Source of the DNA: Streptomyces scabichelini
Lineage (GTDB): Bacteria; Actinomycetota; Actinomycetes; Streptomycetales; Streptomycetaceae
Length of the DNA: 43,946 nucleotides
NCBI RefSeq assembly: GCF_011045015.1
Contig: NZ_JAAKZY010000077.1
Coordinates: 1 to 43,946 of the forward strand
Reading direction: 5' to 3'
Shown piece after piece: positions 34,898 to 43,876 of the stretch; the first letter of the stretch is position 1, and the number at the start of each line of letters is the position of its first letter. The notes below the pieces were generated by a model. That model saw only the letters and a list, made by a program, of their open reading frames with translations. It was not told the origin of the DNA and did no database searches. The position numbers and the translations under genes were made by a program.

Positions 34898-36157
34898 ATG
34901 ACGGACACCACCGTTCCCTCCTCCATCGAGTCCACCCAATCCACCCGATCCACTCAGTCCATCGACTCCATGGAGCGCACCTCTGTCGTCGTCGTGGGTG
35001 CCGGCCCCGCCGGCCTCACCGTCGCCAACATCCTGCGTGCCGCCTCCGTCGACTGCGTGGTGCTGGAGACGGAGAGCAGGGAGTTCATCGAACAGCGGCC
35101 CCGCGCGGGCTTCCTGGAGGAGTGGGCGGTCCGGGCCCTGGAGCGGCACGGTCTCGCCGACCGGCTGCTGGAGAACGCCCAGATGCACAGCGAGTGCGAG
35201 TTCCGGCTCGCGGGGGAGCGGCACAGGTTCCGGTACGGCGAGGTGTCGGGACACCACCACTTCGCCTATCCCCAGCCGCTGTTGGTGACGGACCTGGTGC
35301 GTGTGTATGCGGACGAACGGGGCGGCGACATCCGCTTCGGCGTACGCGACGTGGAGCTGCACTCCATCGACACGGACCGGCCCTCGGTGTCGTACACGGA
35401 CCCGGACACGGGCGAGCGCGTACGCCTCGACTGCGCGGCCGTCGCGGGGTGCGACGGCGCGCGCGGTGTGACCCGGGACAGTCTGCCGTCCGAGCACGTC
35501 ACCATCGCCCGGAGCGACTACGGCGTCGGCTGGCTGGCCCTGCTTGCCGAGGCACCGCCGTCGAACGACTGCGTCGCCTTCGGCATCCACCCGCGGGGCT
35601 TCGCGGGGCACATGGCCCGCAGCCCGCAGGTCACCCGCTACTACCTGGAGTGCCCGCCCGGCGACGACCCGGAGAACTGGTCGCACGAACGGGTCTGGGC
35701 CGAGCTTCACGCGCGGCTCGCGGCGGACGGGGCCCAGCCGCTCACGGAGGGGCGGCTGATCGAGAAGCGGGTCCTCGACATGCACAACTACGTCGTGCAG
35801 CCGATGGGGTACGGGCGGCTGTATCTGGTCGGCGACGCGGCCCATCTCCTGGCGCCGATCGGCGCGAAGGGCATGAACCTCGCGATCCATGACGCCCTGC
35901 TGCTCGGCGACGCGCTCGTCGCGTACTGCGGCAAGGGCGACGAGCAGGGGCTCAGCGGCTACTCGGCGGCCTGTCTGGGGCGGGTGTGGCAGTACCAGGA
36001 GTTCTCGCTGTGGCTTTCGGAGGTCTTCCACGGCGCCTCGTCCGGTAACCCGTTCCAGGCGGGTACCACCGCGGCCCGGCTGCGACGGACCCTCGCCTCG
36101 CCTGCCGCCGCGGCCGCTTTCGCCGGGTTGTACATCGGCAAGGACGCCGACTACTGA
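34898..36157 (+). CDS. PobA-like aromatic flavin monooxygenase with altered active site
   Basis: 419 residues of the 4-hydroxybenzoate 3-monooxygenase family: VVVVGAGPAGLTVANILRA (FAD), GCDGARGVTRDSLP (the DG motif), YLVGDAAHLLAPIGAKGMN (second FAD/substrate motif). Aligned by HPRGFA with Pseudomonas PobA, Tyr201 is replaced by Phe228 and Ser212 by Met239, while Arg214 (Arg241), Tyr222 (Tyr249) and Tyr385 (in GLYIG) are kept. Tyr201 deprotonates the substrate phenol in PobA, so the usual reaction is doubtful. The first 24 residues are Ser/Thr/Gln-rich, encoded by 9-bp repeats; Met25 (34970) may be the true start. Lies directly after an MFS pump. Confidence 0.85.
   Translation: MTDTTVPSSIESTQSTRSTQSIDSMERTSVVVVGAGPAGLTVANILRAASVDCVVLETESREFIEQRPRAGFLEEWAVRALERHGLADRLLENAQMHSECEFRLAGERHRFRYGEVSGHHHFAYPQPLLVTDLVRVYADERGGDIRFGVRDVELHSIDTDRPSVSYTDPDTGERVRLDCAAVAGCDGARGVTRDSLPSEHVTIARSDYGVGWLALLAEAPPSNDCVAFGIHPRGFAGHMARSPQVTRYYLECPPGDDPENWSHERVWAELHARLAADGAQPLTEGRLIEKRVLDMHNYVVQPMGYGRLYLVGDAAHLLAPIGAKGMNLAIHDALLLGDALVAYCGKGDEQGLSGYSAACLGRVWQYQEFSLWLSEVFHGASSGNPFQAGTTAARLRRTLASPAAAAAFAGLYIGKDADY
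34922..34975 (+). repeat. Six 9-bp tandem units at the start of the hydroxylase gene
   Basis: Units of the form TCCA(T/C)(C/G)xxx repeat six times in frame (34922-34975), giving a SIE-STQ-STR-STQ-SID-SME series before the FAD domain. Confidence 0.7.
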
Positions 36158-36188
36158 CCACGGGGCGACCGGTCTTCCAGCGGAGGGC

Positions 36189-37157
36189 TCAGTGCCTGCG
36201 GCTTGCTGTCGGTTCCGGGAGTTCGGGGGCGTCCATGTCGGGCTCCGCCGTCAGCAGGGCCTGCCTCGACCGCCGTGAAGTCCGCAGCGCGTCCCACGTC
36301 AGCAGTGACAGTGCGGCCCACACCAGCGCGAACCCGGCCCACCGCTCGGCGGGCATGGCCTCGTGGAAGTACAGGACACCGAGCAGGAACTGCAGTACGG
36401 GTGCCAGGTACTGGAGCAGTCCGAGCGTCGACAGCGGTACGCGGATCGCCGCCGCCCCGAAGCAGACGAGCGGCGCCGCGGTCACCACACCGGTCGCGGC
36501 GAGCAGCGCCGCGTGCCCGGCGCCCTCGGCACCGAACGTCGCGTCACCCTGCCCCGACAGCCACACCAGATAGCCGAGCGCGGGCAGGAACTGGATCGCG
36601 GTCTCCGCGGCCAGCGACTCGAGCCCGCCGAGGTTGACCTTCTTCTTCACCAGCCCGTACGTGGCGAAGGAGAAGGCGAGGCAGAGGGAGATCCACGGCG
36701 GCTGCCCGTACCCGATCGTGAGCACCAGGACGGCGGCGAAGCCGATGCCGACCGCCGCCCACTGGGCGGGACGCAGCCGTTCCTTCAGGAGCAGGACGCC
36801 CATCGCGATGGTGACGAGCGGGTTGATGAAGTAGCCGAGGGACGCCTCCACCACATGGCCGCTGTTGACGGCCCAGATGTAGACGCCCCAGTTGATGGTG
36901 ATGACGGTCGCCGCGATCGCGATCAGGCCCAGTCTGCGCGGCTGCCGCAGCAGTTCGCCGGCCCAGGCCCAGCGCCGTATCACCAGGAGCGCGACCCCGA
37001 CGATGCCGAGCGACCACACCATGCGGTGGGCGAGGATCTCGACCGCCCCGGAGGGTTCGAGGAGCGGCCAGAAGAGGGGGACGAGGCCCCACATGCCGTA
37101 CGCCGCGAAGCCGTTCAGCAGACCTATGCGCTGCTCACCCCTGGACTCCACCGACAC
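36189..37157 (-). CDS. rarD: EamA-family permease RarD
   Basis: 322 residues, ten predicted helices in two EamA halves. GLLNGFAAYGMWGLVPLFW and ILAHRMVWSLGIV at the start, LGYFINPLVTIAMGVLLLKERL at the end of the first half, and LGLLQYLAPVLQFLLGVLYFHE near the end match RarD. The name comes from a chloramphenicol-resistance annotation; the substrate is unknown. GTG 37155-37157 is chosen since GGGGAGAGG precedes it; the longer frame to 37217 has no such site. Convergent with the hydroxylase (31 bases between stops). Confidence 0.9.
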   Translation of the reverse strand: MSVESRGEQRIGLLNGFAAYGMWGLVPLFWPLLEPSGAVEILAHRMVWSLGIVGVALLVIRRWAWAGELLRQPRRLGLIAIAATVITINWGVYIWAVNSGHVVEASLGYFINPLVTIAMGVLLLKERLRPAQWAAVGIGFAAVLVLTIGYGQPPWISLCLAFSFATYGLVKKKVNLGGLESLAAETAIQFLPALGYLVWLSGQGDATFGAEGAGHAALLAATGVVTAAPLVCFGAAAIRVPLSTLGLLQYLAPVLQFLLGVLYFHEAMPAERWAGFALVWAALSLLTWDALRTSRRSRQALLTAEPDMDAPELPEPTASRRH

Positions 37158-37284
37158 GGCCTCTCCCCTCGCGCGCGGCTGCGAGCGCGCAGCCGTCACG
37201 ACGGTAACGCCGAACACCCCCGCCCGTCATGCCCATATCCACGATACGGTCATTACAAGCGGGGGTGTAGGGGAATGGGGGGAG

Positions 37285-38139
37285 TCAGCCCTTGAGCGCC
37301 GCCGCGATCGACTCCGCGATCGGGGTGGTCGGGCGGCCGGTCAGCCGGGACAGGTCGCCACTCGTGACGACCAGCTCGCCCTTCTCGATGGACGCGTCGA
37401 CACCGGCCAGGGTCGCGGCGAGCGGCTCGGGCAGCCCGACGCCGGTCAGAATGCCCGTGTAGACCTCGACGGGTACGGGGCTGTACGCGATCTCCTTGCC
37501 GGACTGCTTGGCCACCTCGGCCGCGTACTCGGCGAAGTCCCAGGCGGTGTCGCCGCCCAGCTCGTACGTCTTGTTCTCGTGACCTTCACCCGTCAGCACG
37601 GCCACGGCGGCGGCCGCGTAGTCCGCGCGGGAGGCCGAGGAGACCTTGCCGTCGCCGGCGGCCTGGACGACGGCGCCGTGCTCCAGGACCGGGGCGAGGT
37701 TCTCGGTGTAGTTCTCGTTGTACCAGCCGTTGCGCAGCAGGGCGTACGTCACACCGGACTCGAGGATCGCCGCCTCGGTGCCCCGGTGGTCGTCGGCCAG
37801 CGCGGCGGTCAGGCTGCCCGGAGCGCTGGTGTAGGCGAGGAGCGCGACCCCGGCAGCCTTGGCGGCTTCGAGGACGATCTTGTGCTGGCCCACGCGGCCC
37901 TTGTCGAACTCGTTGCCGGAGATGAGCAGTACCTTGTCGCCGGCGGAGAAGACGCCGTCGAAGGTCTCGGGAGTGTTGTAGTCGGCGACCGCGAGCTTCA
38001 CGCCGCGGGCCGCGAAGCCCGCCGCCTTCTCCTCGCTGCGGACGACGGCCGTGATCTGGTCGGCCGGAACCTTCTCCAGCAGCCCTTCGATGACAAAGCG
38101 GCCGAGGTGGCCGGTGGCTCCGGTGACGACGATGCTCAT
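37285..38139 (-). CDS. QorB-like NAD(P)H:quinone oxidoreductase (NmrA-type SDR)
   Basis: 284 residues; atypical short-chain dehydrogenase. IVVTGATGHLGRFVIEGLLE (GATGHLG at residues 7-13) binds NADP; KVLLISGNEF and LLRNGWYNENYTENL (about residues 135-150) are characteristic of E. coli QorB (YtfG). Such enzymes reduce quinones by two electrons and so limit redox cycling. The divergent HxlR gene 92 bases away mirrors the E. coli ytfG-ytfH pair, supporting regulation by quinone or electrophile stress. ATG 38137-38139 has AAGGAG upstream. Confidence 0.92.
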   Translation of the reverse strand: MSIVVTGATGHLGRFVIEGLLEKVPADQITAVVRSEEKAAGFAARGVKLAVADYNTPETFDGVFSAGDKVLLISGNEFDKGRVGQHKIVLEAAKAAGVALLAYTSAPGSLTAALADDHRGTEAAILESGVTYALLRNGWYNENYTENLAPVLEHGAVVQAAGDGKVSSASRADYAAAAVAVLTGEGHENKTYELGGDTAWDFAEYAAEVAKQSGKEIAYSPVPVEVYTGILTGVGLPEPLAATLAGVDASIEKGELVVTSGDLSRLTGRPTTPIAESIAAALKG

Positions 38140-38203
38140 GATGTTGCAGCTCCTTGTGGGGTGGGTAGGTCACTAACCCTAGGTGCTGCACTAACTCTGC
38201 GAA

Positions 38204-38228
38204 AGTACCCACTTTGAAGTAAGGTACT
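38204..38228. promoter_or_regulatory. HxlR-type operator between qorB-like gene and hxlR
   Basis: AGTACC (38204-38209) and GGTACT (38223-38228) are perfect inverted halves 13 bases apart, the GTAC-containing dyad that HxlR proteins favour. The right half ends 3 bases before the hxlR ATG. A CACTAAC direct repeat (38171, 38189) lies on the qorB side. Confidence 0.55.
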
Positions 38229-38231
38229 GGC

Positions 38232-38639
38232 ATGGCCGTAAGCGCATCCGTCAATGCCTCCGTCAGTGCACCAGTCGCCAAGTGGATGGTCGAGGGTGAG
38301 GAGATGTGCCCGCATCGCCTCGTGCTGGAGCACGTCACCAGCCGCTGGGGTGTCCTGGTCCTGATCCAACTCCTGGACCGCCCGCACCGCTTCAGTGAAC
38401 TGCGCCGTGCCATCGGGCGGGTCAGCGAGAAGATGCTCACGCAGACGTTGCAGACGCTGGAGCGGGATGGCTTGGTCCACCGGGACGCGAAGCCGGTGAT
38501 CCCGCCTCGCGTCGACTACTCGCTCACCGATCTCGGCCGTGAGGCCGCCGAGCAGGTGCGTGCGCTGGCCGACTGGACGGAGCGGCGCATGGACGCGGTG
38601 CTGAAGGCGCGCGAGGTGTACGACGCGGCCAGAGAGTAG
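38232..38639 (+). CDS. HxlR-family transcriptional regulator (YtfH-like)
   Basis: 135 residues. The winged helix shows VLEHVTSRWGVLVLIQLLDRP, FSELRRAIGRVSEKMLTQTL, QTLERDGLVHRDAKPVIPPR and VDYSLTDLG. EEMCPHRLVLEHV carries the N-terminal cysteine that senses electrophiles in several HxlR members. Divergent from the QorB-like gene with a dyad between. ATG 38232 has only AAGG upstream, so translation may be weak or the operator may overlap the leader. Confidence 0.92.
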   Translation: MAVSASVNASVSAPVAKWMVEGEEMCPHRLVLEHVTSRWGVLVLIQLLDRPHRFSELRRAIGRVSEKMLTQTLQTLERDGLVHRDAKPVIPPRVDYSLTDLGREAAEQVRALADWTERRMDAVLKAREVYDAARE

Positions 38640-38883
38640 CTCTGAGCAGGGATGACGCGTCCGCTTGCCCCGATTGCACGAATGCGGACGGCGCTCGCGG
38701 GGCACACCTGAGTCAGGGCGCTGGTCGACGTACGAGGCACGCTTCCGTGCGCCCCCTTCTCCACCTCCACGCCTGCTTGAGCCGCCGGGCACGCTGGGGG
38801 CGGGGTGGTTTCGCCCACCGTGCGTCGGCCCAAGCCATGCGGCCGACCGACGCGCGGCCACCGGATCCGGGGGATGTCTTGAC

Positions 38884-39450
38884 ATGGCCACACTGACTCT
38901 GGCCGCGCGCAGGATCGGTTCTGCGGTGGTGACGGGGCTTGGTCGGATGCGAGTCCCTTTTGCGCGCGACGGCCGCCGTCAGCGACAGGACGAACTCGTC
39001 ATGGAGCTCTGTCGTCAGGTCGCGCTCGTGGCCGAGGAGCTCCACAGGGCGAACCTGATCCAGCAACATCGCCTGTTTGTGGAGCAGTTGGATCGGGCGA
39101 TCGACGACCCGTCGCTTGCTGCGGCCCTGAGTACGCTGAGCGGCCTGTCCGAGCGCAGGCGCCGCCAGATGCTCTTCGCGAACCGGGAGTACGGAGTGCT
39201 GCTCCTGGCGCACCGCGTCGGCACATACAGCTGGGACGAGTTGCTCGGCCAGTTACGGATCTTGTGTCGCAATGACGTGTTCGCGGAGTACTGGGCAAGT
39301 ACGGTCGAGCACCGGCGGAGCCTGCCCGGAGGGTCTCTGGAAAAGCAGGTCGGTGGCGTCGTCGACGCGATTCTGGAGGAGCTGGCGGACGACCCCGATG
39401 AGTGGTGGGTCGTCGGACCTGAGCCTGAGCCCGAGCCCTCGGGCGAGTAG
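38884..39450 (+). CDS. DUF6082-family protein with a TTA codon
   Basis: 188 residues. LCRQVALVAEELHRANLIQQ, LSGLSERRRRQMLFANREYG and FAEYWASTVEHRRSLPGGS followed by ELADDPDEWWVVG are the conserved blocks of DUF6082, an all-alpha family I know mainly from Streptomyces; its function is unknown. The Leu codon at 39253-39255 is TTA, read only by bldA tRNA in Streptomyces, and nearby codons (TTG, TGT, AAT) are less biased than in the nuo genes, both signs of an accessory, developmentally controlled gene. The tail is a Pro/Glu repeat. ATG 38884 has GGGGGA 9 bases upstream. 244 bases of unassigned DNA precede it. Confidence 0.8.
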   Translation: MATLTLAARRIGSAVVTGLGRMRVPFARDGRRQRQDELVMELCRQVALVAEELHRANLIQQHRLFVEQLDRAIDDPSLAAALSTLSGLSERRRRQMLFANREYGVLLLAHRVGTYSWDELLGQLRILCRNDVFAEYWASTVEHRRSLPGGSLEKQVGGVVDAILEELADDPDEWWVVGPEPEPEPSGE

Positions 39451-39455
39451 GTCAG

Positions 39456-39500
39456 TGTGAGAGGTGTCACATTGAACGTGTAAGATCCACTTCAATGTGA
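39456..39500. promoter_or_regulatory. Overlapping Crp-like site and 10-bp inverted repeat
   Basis: TGTGAGAGGTGTCACA (39456-39471) fits both the enteric CRP palindrome and the Streptomyces Crp consensus. It shares TCACA with TCACATTGAA (39467-39476), whose perfect inverted copy TTCAATGTGA (39491-39500) lies 14 bases on. A -10-like TAAGAT (39481-39486) sits in the middle. Most likely the control region of the small gene that follows. Confidence 0.55.
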
Positions 39501-39549
39501 ACCCAGGGTCCGGCAGCCAACGGGTGACGCCGCCCTTGAGCGCGGGGCT

Positions 39550-39852
39550 GTGCCGCCCCGAGAGGGGACGGCTCAGTTGCCCAACGAGTCCTCGTCGGTC
39601 TCGTCGGTTTCGTCGGTCTGGATCGCTCGTCGTATAGGAGACCCCCCTCGCCTCAGAGGGAGTGGGACTGGTGAGACCTGCCCGGATCTGTTCGAACTGA
39701 GTGACGGAAACTTTGCCGTCATCGGCACCGAAGCCACCGCCGCGCTGGCGCACCGTCTCCCCCCGGGCATCACCCGAGCCGACCATGAACTCATCGTCGT
39801 CCTCGACCGTGACACCGTCATCCGCGCCAAGAGGGACATCCCCGACGCCTGA
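39550..39852 (+). CDS. Small unknown protein next to DUF6082 gene
   Basis: Up to 100 residues. The C-terminal 57 (TCPDLFELSDGNFAVIGTEA then LPPGITRADHELIVVLDRDT and IRAKRDIPDA) match a small Streptomyces family I recall next to DUF or XRE-type regulator genes; function unknown. The N-terminal part is low complexity, with three 9-bp units TCGTCGGT(C/T) (39592-39618) coding SSVSSVSSV. GTG 39550 is the longest start but lacks a ribosome site; TTG 39577 has AGAGGGG 9 bases upstream and may be the real one. Followed by a hairpin terminator. Confidence 0.65.
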   Translation: MPPREGTAQLPNESSSVSSVSSVWIARRIGDPPRLRGSGTGETCPDLFELSDGNFAVIGTEATAALAHRLPPGITRADHELIVVLDRDTVIRAKRDIPDA

Positions 39853-39864
39853 CAGCAAGGGCAA

Positions 39865-39899
39865 AGGGCCTGAGTCCGATACGTAGGGACCCAGGCCCT
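39865..39899. terminator. Hairpin terminator between small gene and korB
   Basis: AGGGCCTGAGTCC (39865-39877) pairs with GGACCCAGGCCCT (39887-39899) with one A-C mismatch around a 9-base loop. It lies 13 bases after the small gene and 45 before the end of convergent korB. Confidence 0.8.
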
Positions 39900-39911
39900 C
39901 AAGCTCACACC

Positions 39912-39950
39912 TTCGCGTCGGCCGTTCGCGTCGGCCGTTCGCGTCAGCCG
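39912..39950. repeat. Three 13-bp tandem repeats overlapping the korB stop
   Basis: TTCGCGTCGGCCG at 39912 and 39925, then TTCGCGTCAGCCG at 39938. The single change in the last copy (G to A) creates the complement of the korB TGA stop at 39944-39946. Confidence 0.8.
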
Positions 39951-41015
39951 ACAACCGTCCAGGTGTCCCCACCCGCCAGCAGCGCAGCCAGGTCGCCCTT
40001 GCCGTTCTGCTCGATCGCCGTGTCCAGCTGGTCGGCCATCTGCGTGTCGTACACCGGCCGGTCCACCGACCGGAACACACCGATCGGCGTGTGGTGCAGC
40101 GTGTCCGGGTCGGCCAGGCGCGACAGCGCGAAGGCCGTCGTGGGGGACGCGGAGTGCGCGTCGTGGACCAGGATCTGCGACTCGTTCTCCGGCGTGACGG
40201 TGACGACCTTCAGGTCACCCGTCAGCTGATCCCGTACGACGCCCCGCGAACCGTCCGTGCCGAAGCGGATGGGCTGCCCGTGCTGCAGCCGGATCACGGC
40301 CTCCTCGGCCTGCTGCTTGTCCTTCAGTACCTCGAAGGCGCCGTCGTTGAAGATGTTGCAGTTCTGGTAGATCTCGACCAGGGCCGTGCCCGGGTGGGCG
40401 GCGGCCTGGCGCAGGACCTCCGTGAGGTGCTTGCGGTCGGAGTCCACGGTCCGGGCCACGAACGACGCCTCCGCGCCGATGGCCAGCGAGACGGGGTTGA
40501 AGGGCGCGTCCAGCGAACCCATCGGCGTCGACTTCGTGATCTTGCCGACCTCGGAGGTGGGGGAGTACTGGCCCTTCGTCAGGCCGTAGATCCGGTTGTT
40601 GAAGAGCAGGATCTTCAGGTTGACGTTCCGTCGCAGGGCGTGGATCAGGTGGTTGCCGCCGATCGACAGCGCGTCGCCGTCACCGGTGACGACCCAGACG
40701 GACAGGTCCTGCCGGGAGGAGGCCAGGCCCGTCGCGATGGCGGGCGCACGGCCGTGGATGGAGTGCATCCCGTACGTGTTCATGTAGTACGGGAAGCGGG
40801 AGGAGCAGCCGATGCCGGAGACGAAGACGATGTTCTCCTTCGCCAGGCCGAGCTCGGGCATGAAGCCCTGCACGGCGGCGAGCACCGCGTAGTCACCGCA
40901 GCCTGGGCACCAACGCACTTCCTGATCGGACTTGAAGTCCTTCATGGACTGCTTGGCCTCGGCCTTGGGCACGAGAGAAAGTGCCTCGATCGTGCCCGAG
41001 CCTTCCGTGGTCGTC

Positions 41016-41023
<8 letters not shown>
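39944..41023 (-). CDS. korB: 2-oxoglutarate:ferredoxin oxidoreductase, beta subunit
   Basis: 359 residues; binds thiamine diphosphate and one [4Fe-4S] cluster. VRWCPGCGDYAVLAAVQGF, the Cys in SGIGCSSRFPYYM and that in YQNCNIFND are the cluster ligands; GDGDALSIGGNHLIHALRRN through FNNRIYGLTKGQYSPTS is the ThDP motif. With KorA it turns 2-oxoglutarate and CoA into succinyl-CoA, CO2 and reduced ferredoxin, an alternative to the NADH-forming dehydrogenase. ATG 41021-41023 lies 8 bases inside the korA end, so the pair is coupled. Confidence 0.95.
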
Positions 41024-42947
<1,924 letters not shown>

Positions 42948-43058
42948 TGAACTGGACCTCCCTCGAGGCGGCTGTCTGGGAGCGGCCTTCCCGAAGGCCG
43001 TCCCACCTTCAACCCTACGTCTGTAAGGGTCGCCTTCCCTCGGCCATTCGCATGATGG

Positions 43059-43078
43059 ACACCACTTTGAGATGGTGT
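43059..43078. promoter_or_regulatory. Inverted repeat upstream of korAB
   Basis: ACACCA (43059-43064) and TGGTGT (43073-43078) are perfect inverted halves 8 bases apart, about 115 bases upstream of the korA start, a sensible operator position. Overlapped by a smaller GGTG-TGACG-CACC dyad (43074-43086). Confidence 0.4.
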
Positions 43079-43161
43079 GACGCACCGGTTTGCCACGCTT
43101 TATTCACCCTCGCCCCCTCCTCTGGAGACGCTGCCCGCTCATCCTTTGGTTCTAGGTTTCT

Positions 43162-43193
43162 GGGTTCTCGGGTTCTCGGGTTCTCGGGTTCTT
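43162..43193. repeat. 8-bp tandem repeat after response-regulator gene
   Basis: GGGTTCTC repeats three times perfectly (43162-43185) plus a final GGGTTCTT; degenerate units of the same period extend leftwards to about 43147. It lies between the response-regulator stop and the korA promoter side. Confidence 0.8.
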
Positions 43194-43204
43194 GGCTTGG
43201 TGGT

Positions 43205-43876
43205 TCATGAGTTCAGGTAGGTGAGGACCGCCAGGACGCGTCGGTGGTCCCCGTCGCTCTGGGACAGGCCGAGCTTCAGGAAGATGTTGCTGACGTGTTT
43301 TTCCACGGCGCCGTCGCTGACGACCAGCTGTCGCGCGATCGCGGAGTTCGTCCGGCCCTCGGCCATAAGCCCTAGGACTTCCCTCTCGCGGGGGGTGAGT
43401 CCCGCGAGTACGTCCTGCTTCCGGCTGCGGCCGAGCAGCTGGGCCACCACCTCCGGGTCGAGCGCCGTGCCGCCCCGGGCCACCCGCACCACCGCGTCCA
43501 CGAACTCACGTACCTCGGCTACCCGGTCCTTGAGGAGGTAGCCGACGCCGTGGCTGGAACCGGCGAGGAGTTCTGTCGCGTACTGCTCCTCCACGTACTG
43601 CGACAACACGAGTACGCCGAGTCCCGGGTGCTGTTTGCGCAGCTGGACCGCGGCCTTGACGCCCTCGTCCGTGTGGGTCGGCGGCATGCGGACGTCGGCG
43701 ACGACGACGTCCGGCAGTGTGCCGGCGGCTGCCAGCTCGGTGATGGTCTTGATCAGTGCTTCGCCGTCGCCCACTCCGGCGACCACTTCGTGCCCACGGT
43801 CGGTCAGTAGCCGGGTCAGTCCCTCCCTGAGCAGCACTGAATCCTCGGCGATGACCACCTGCACCCTGTCCTCCAC
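43205..43876 (-). CDS. NarL/LuxR-family two-component response regulator
   Basis: 223 residues from GTG 43874-43876. Receiver domain: acidic pair in VVIAEDSVLLREGL, phosphoacceptor Asp61 in VVVADVRMPP, Ser in VLVLSQYV and Lys in GYLLKDRV. C-terminal LuxR helix-turn-helix: LTPREREVLGLMAEGRTNSAIARQLVVSDGAVEKHVSNIFLKLGL. Close relatives usually begin at the residue before QVVIAEDS, so GTG 43862-43864, with GGAGGA upstream, may be the real start. The partner histidine kinase would be expected upstream, beyond the window end. A perfect palindrome runs from its 5' edge to the end of the window. Confidence 0.92.
   Translation of the reverse strand: MEDRVQVVIAEDSVLLREGLTRLLTDRGHEVVAGVGDGEALIKTITELAAAGTLPDVVVADVRMPPTHTDEGVKAAVQLRKQHPGLGVLVLSQYVEEQYATELLAGSSHGVGYLLKDRVAEVREFVDAVVRVARGGTALDPEVVAQLLGRSRKQDVLAGLTPREREVLGLMAEGRTNSAIARQLVVSDGAVEKHVSNIFLKLGLSQSDGDHRRVLAVLTYLNS

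Noticed and set aside
33233..36157. A 974-codon frame suggesting a fusion ending in the PobA-like protein
   Set aside because: Its first half is the wrong frame of the MFS gene; only the part from 34898 (or 34970) encodes the flavoprotein.
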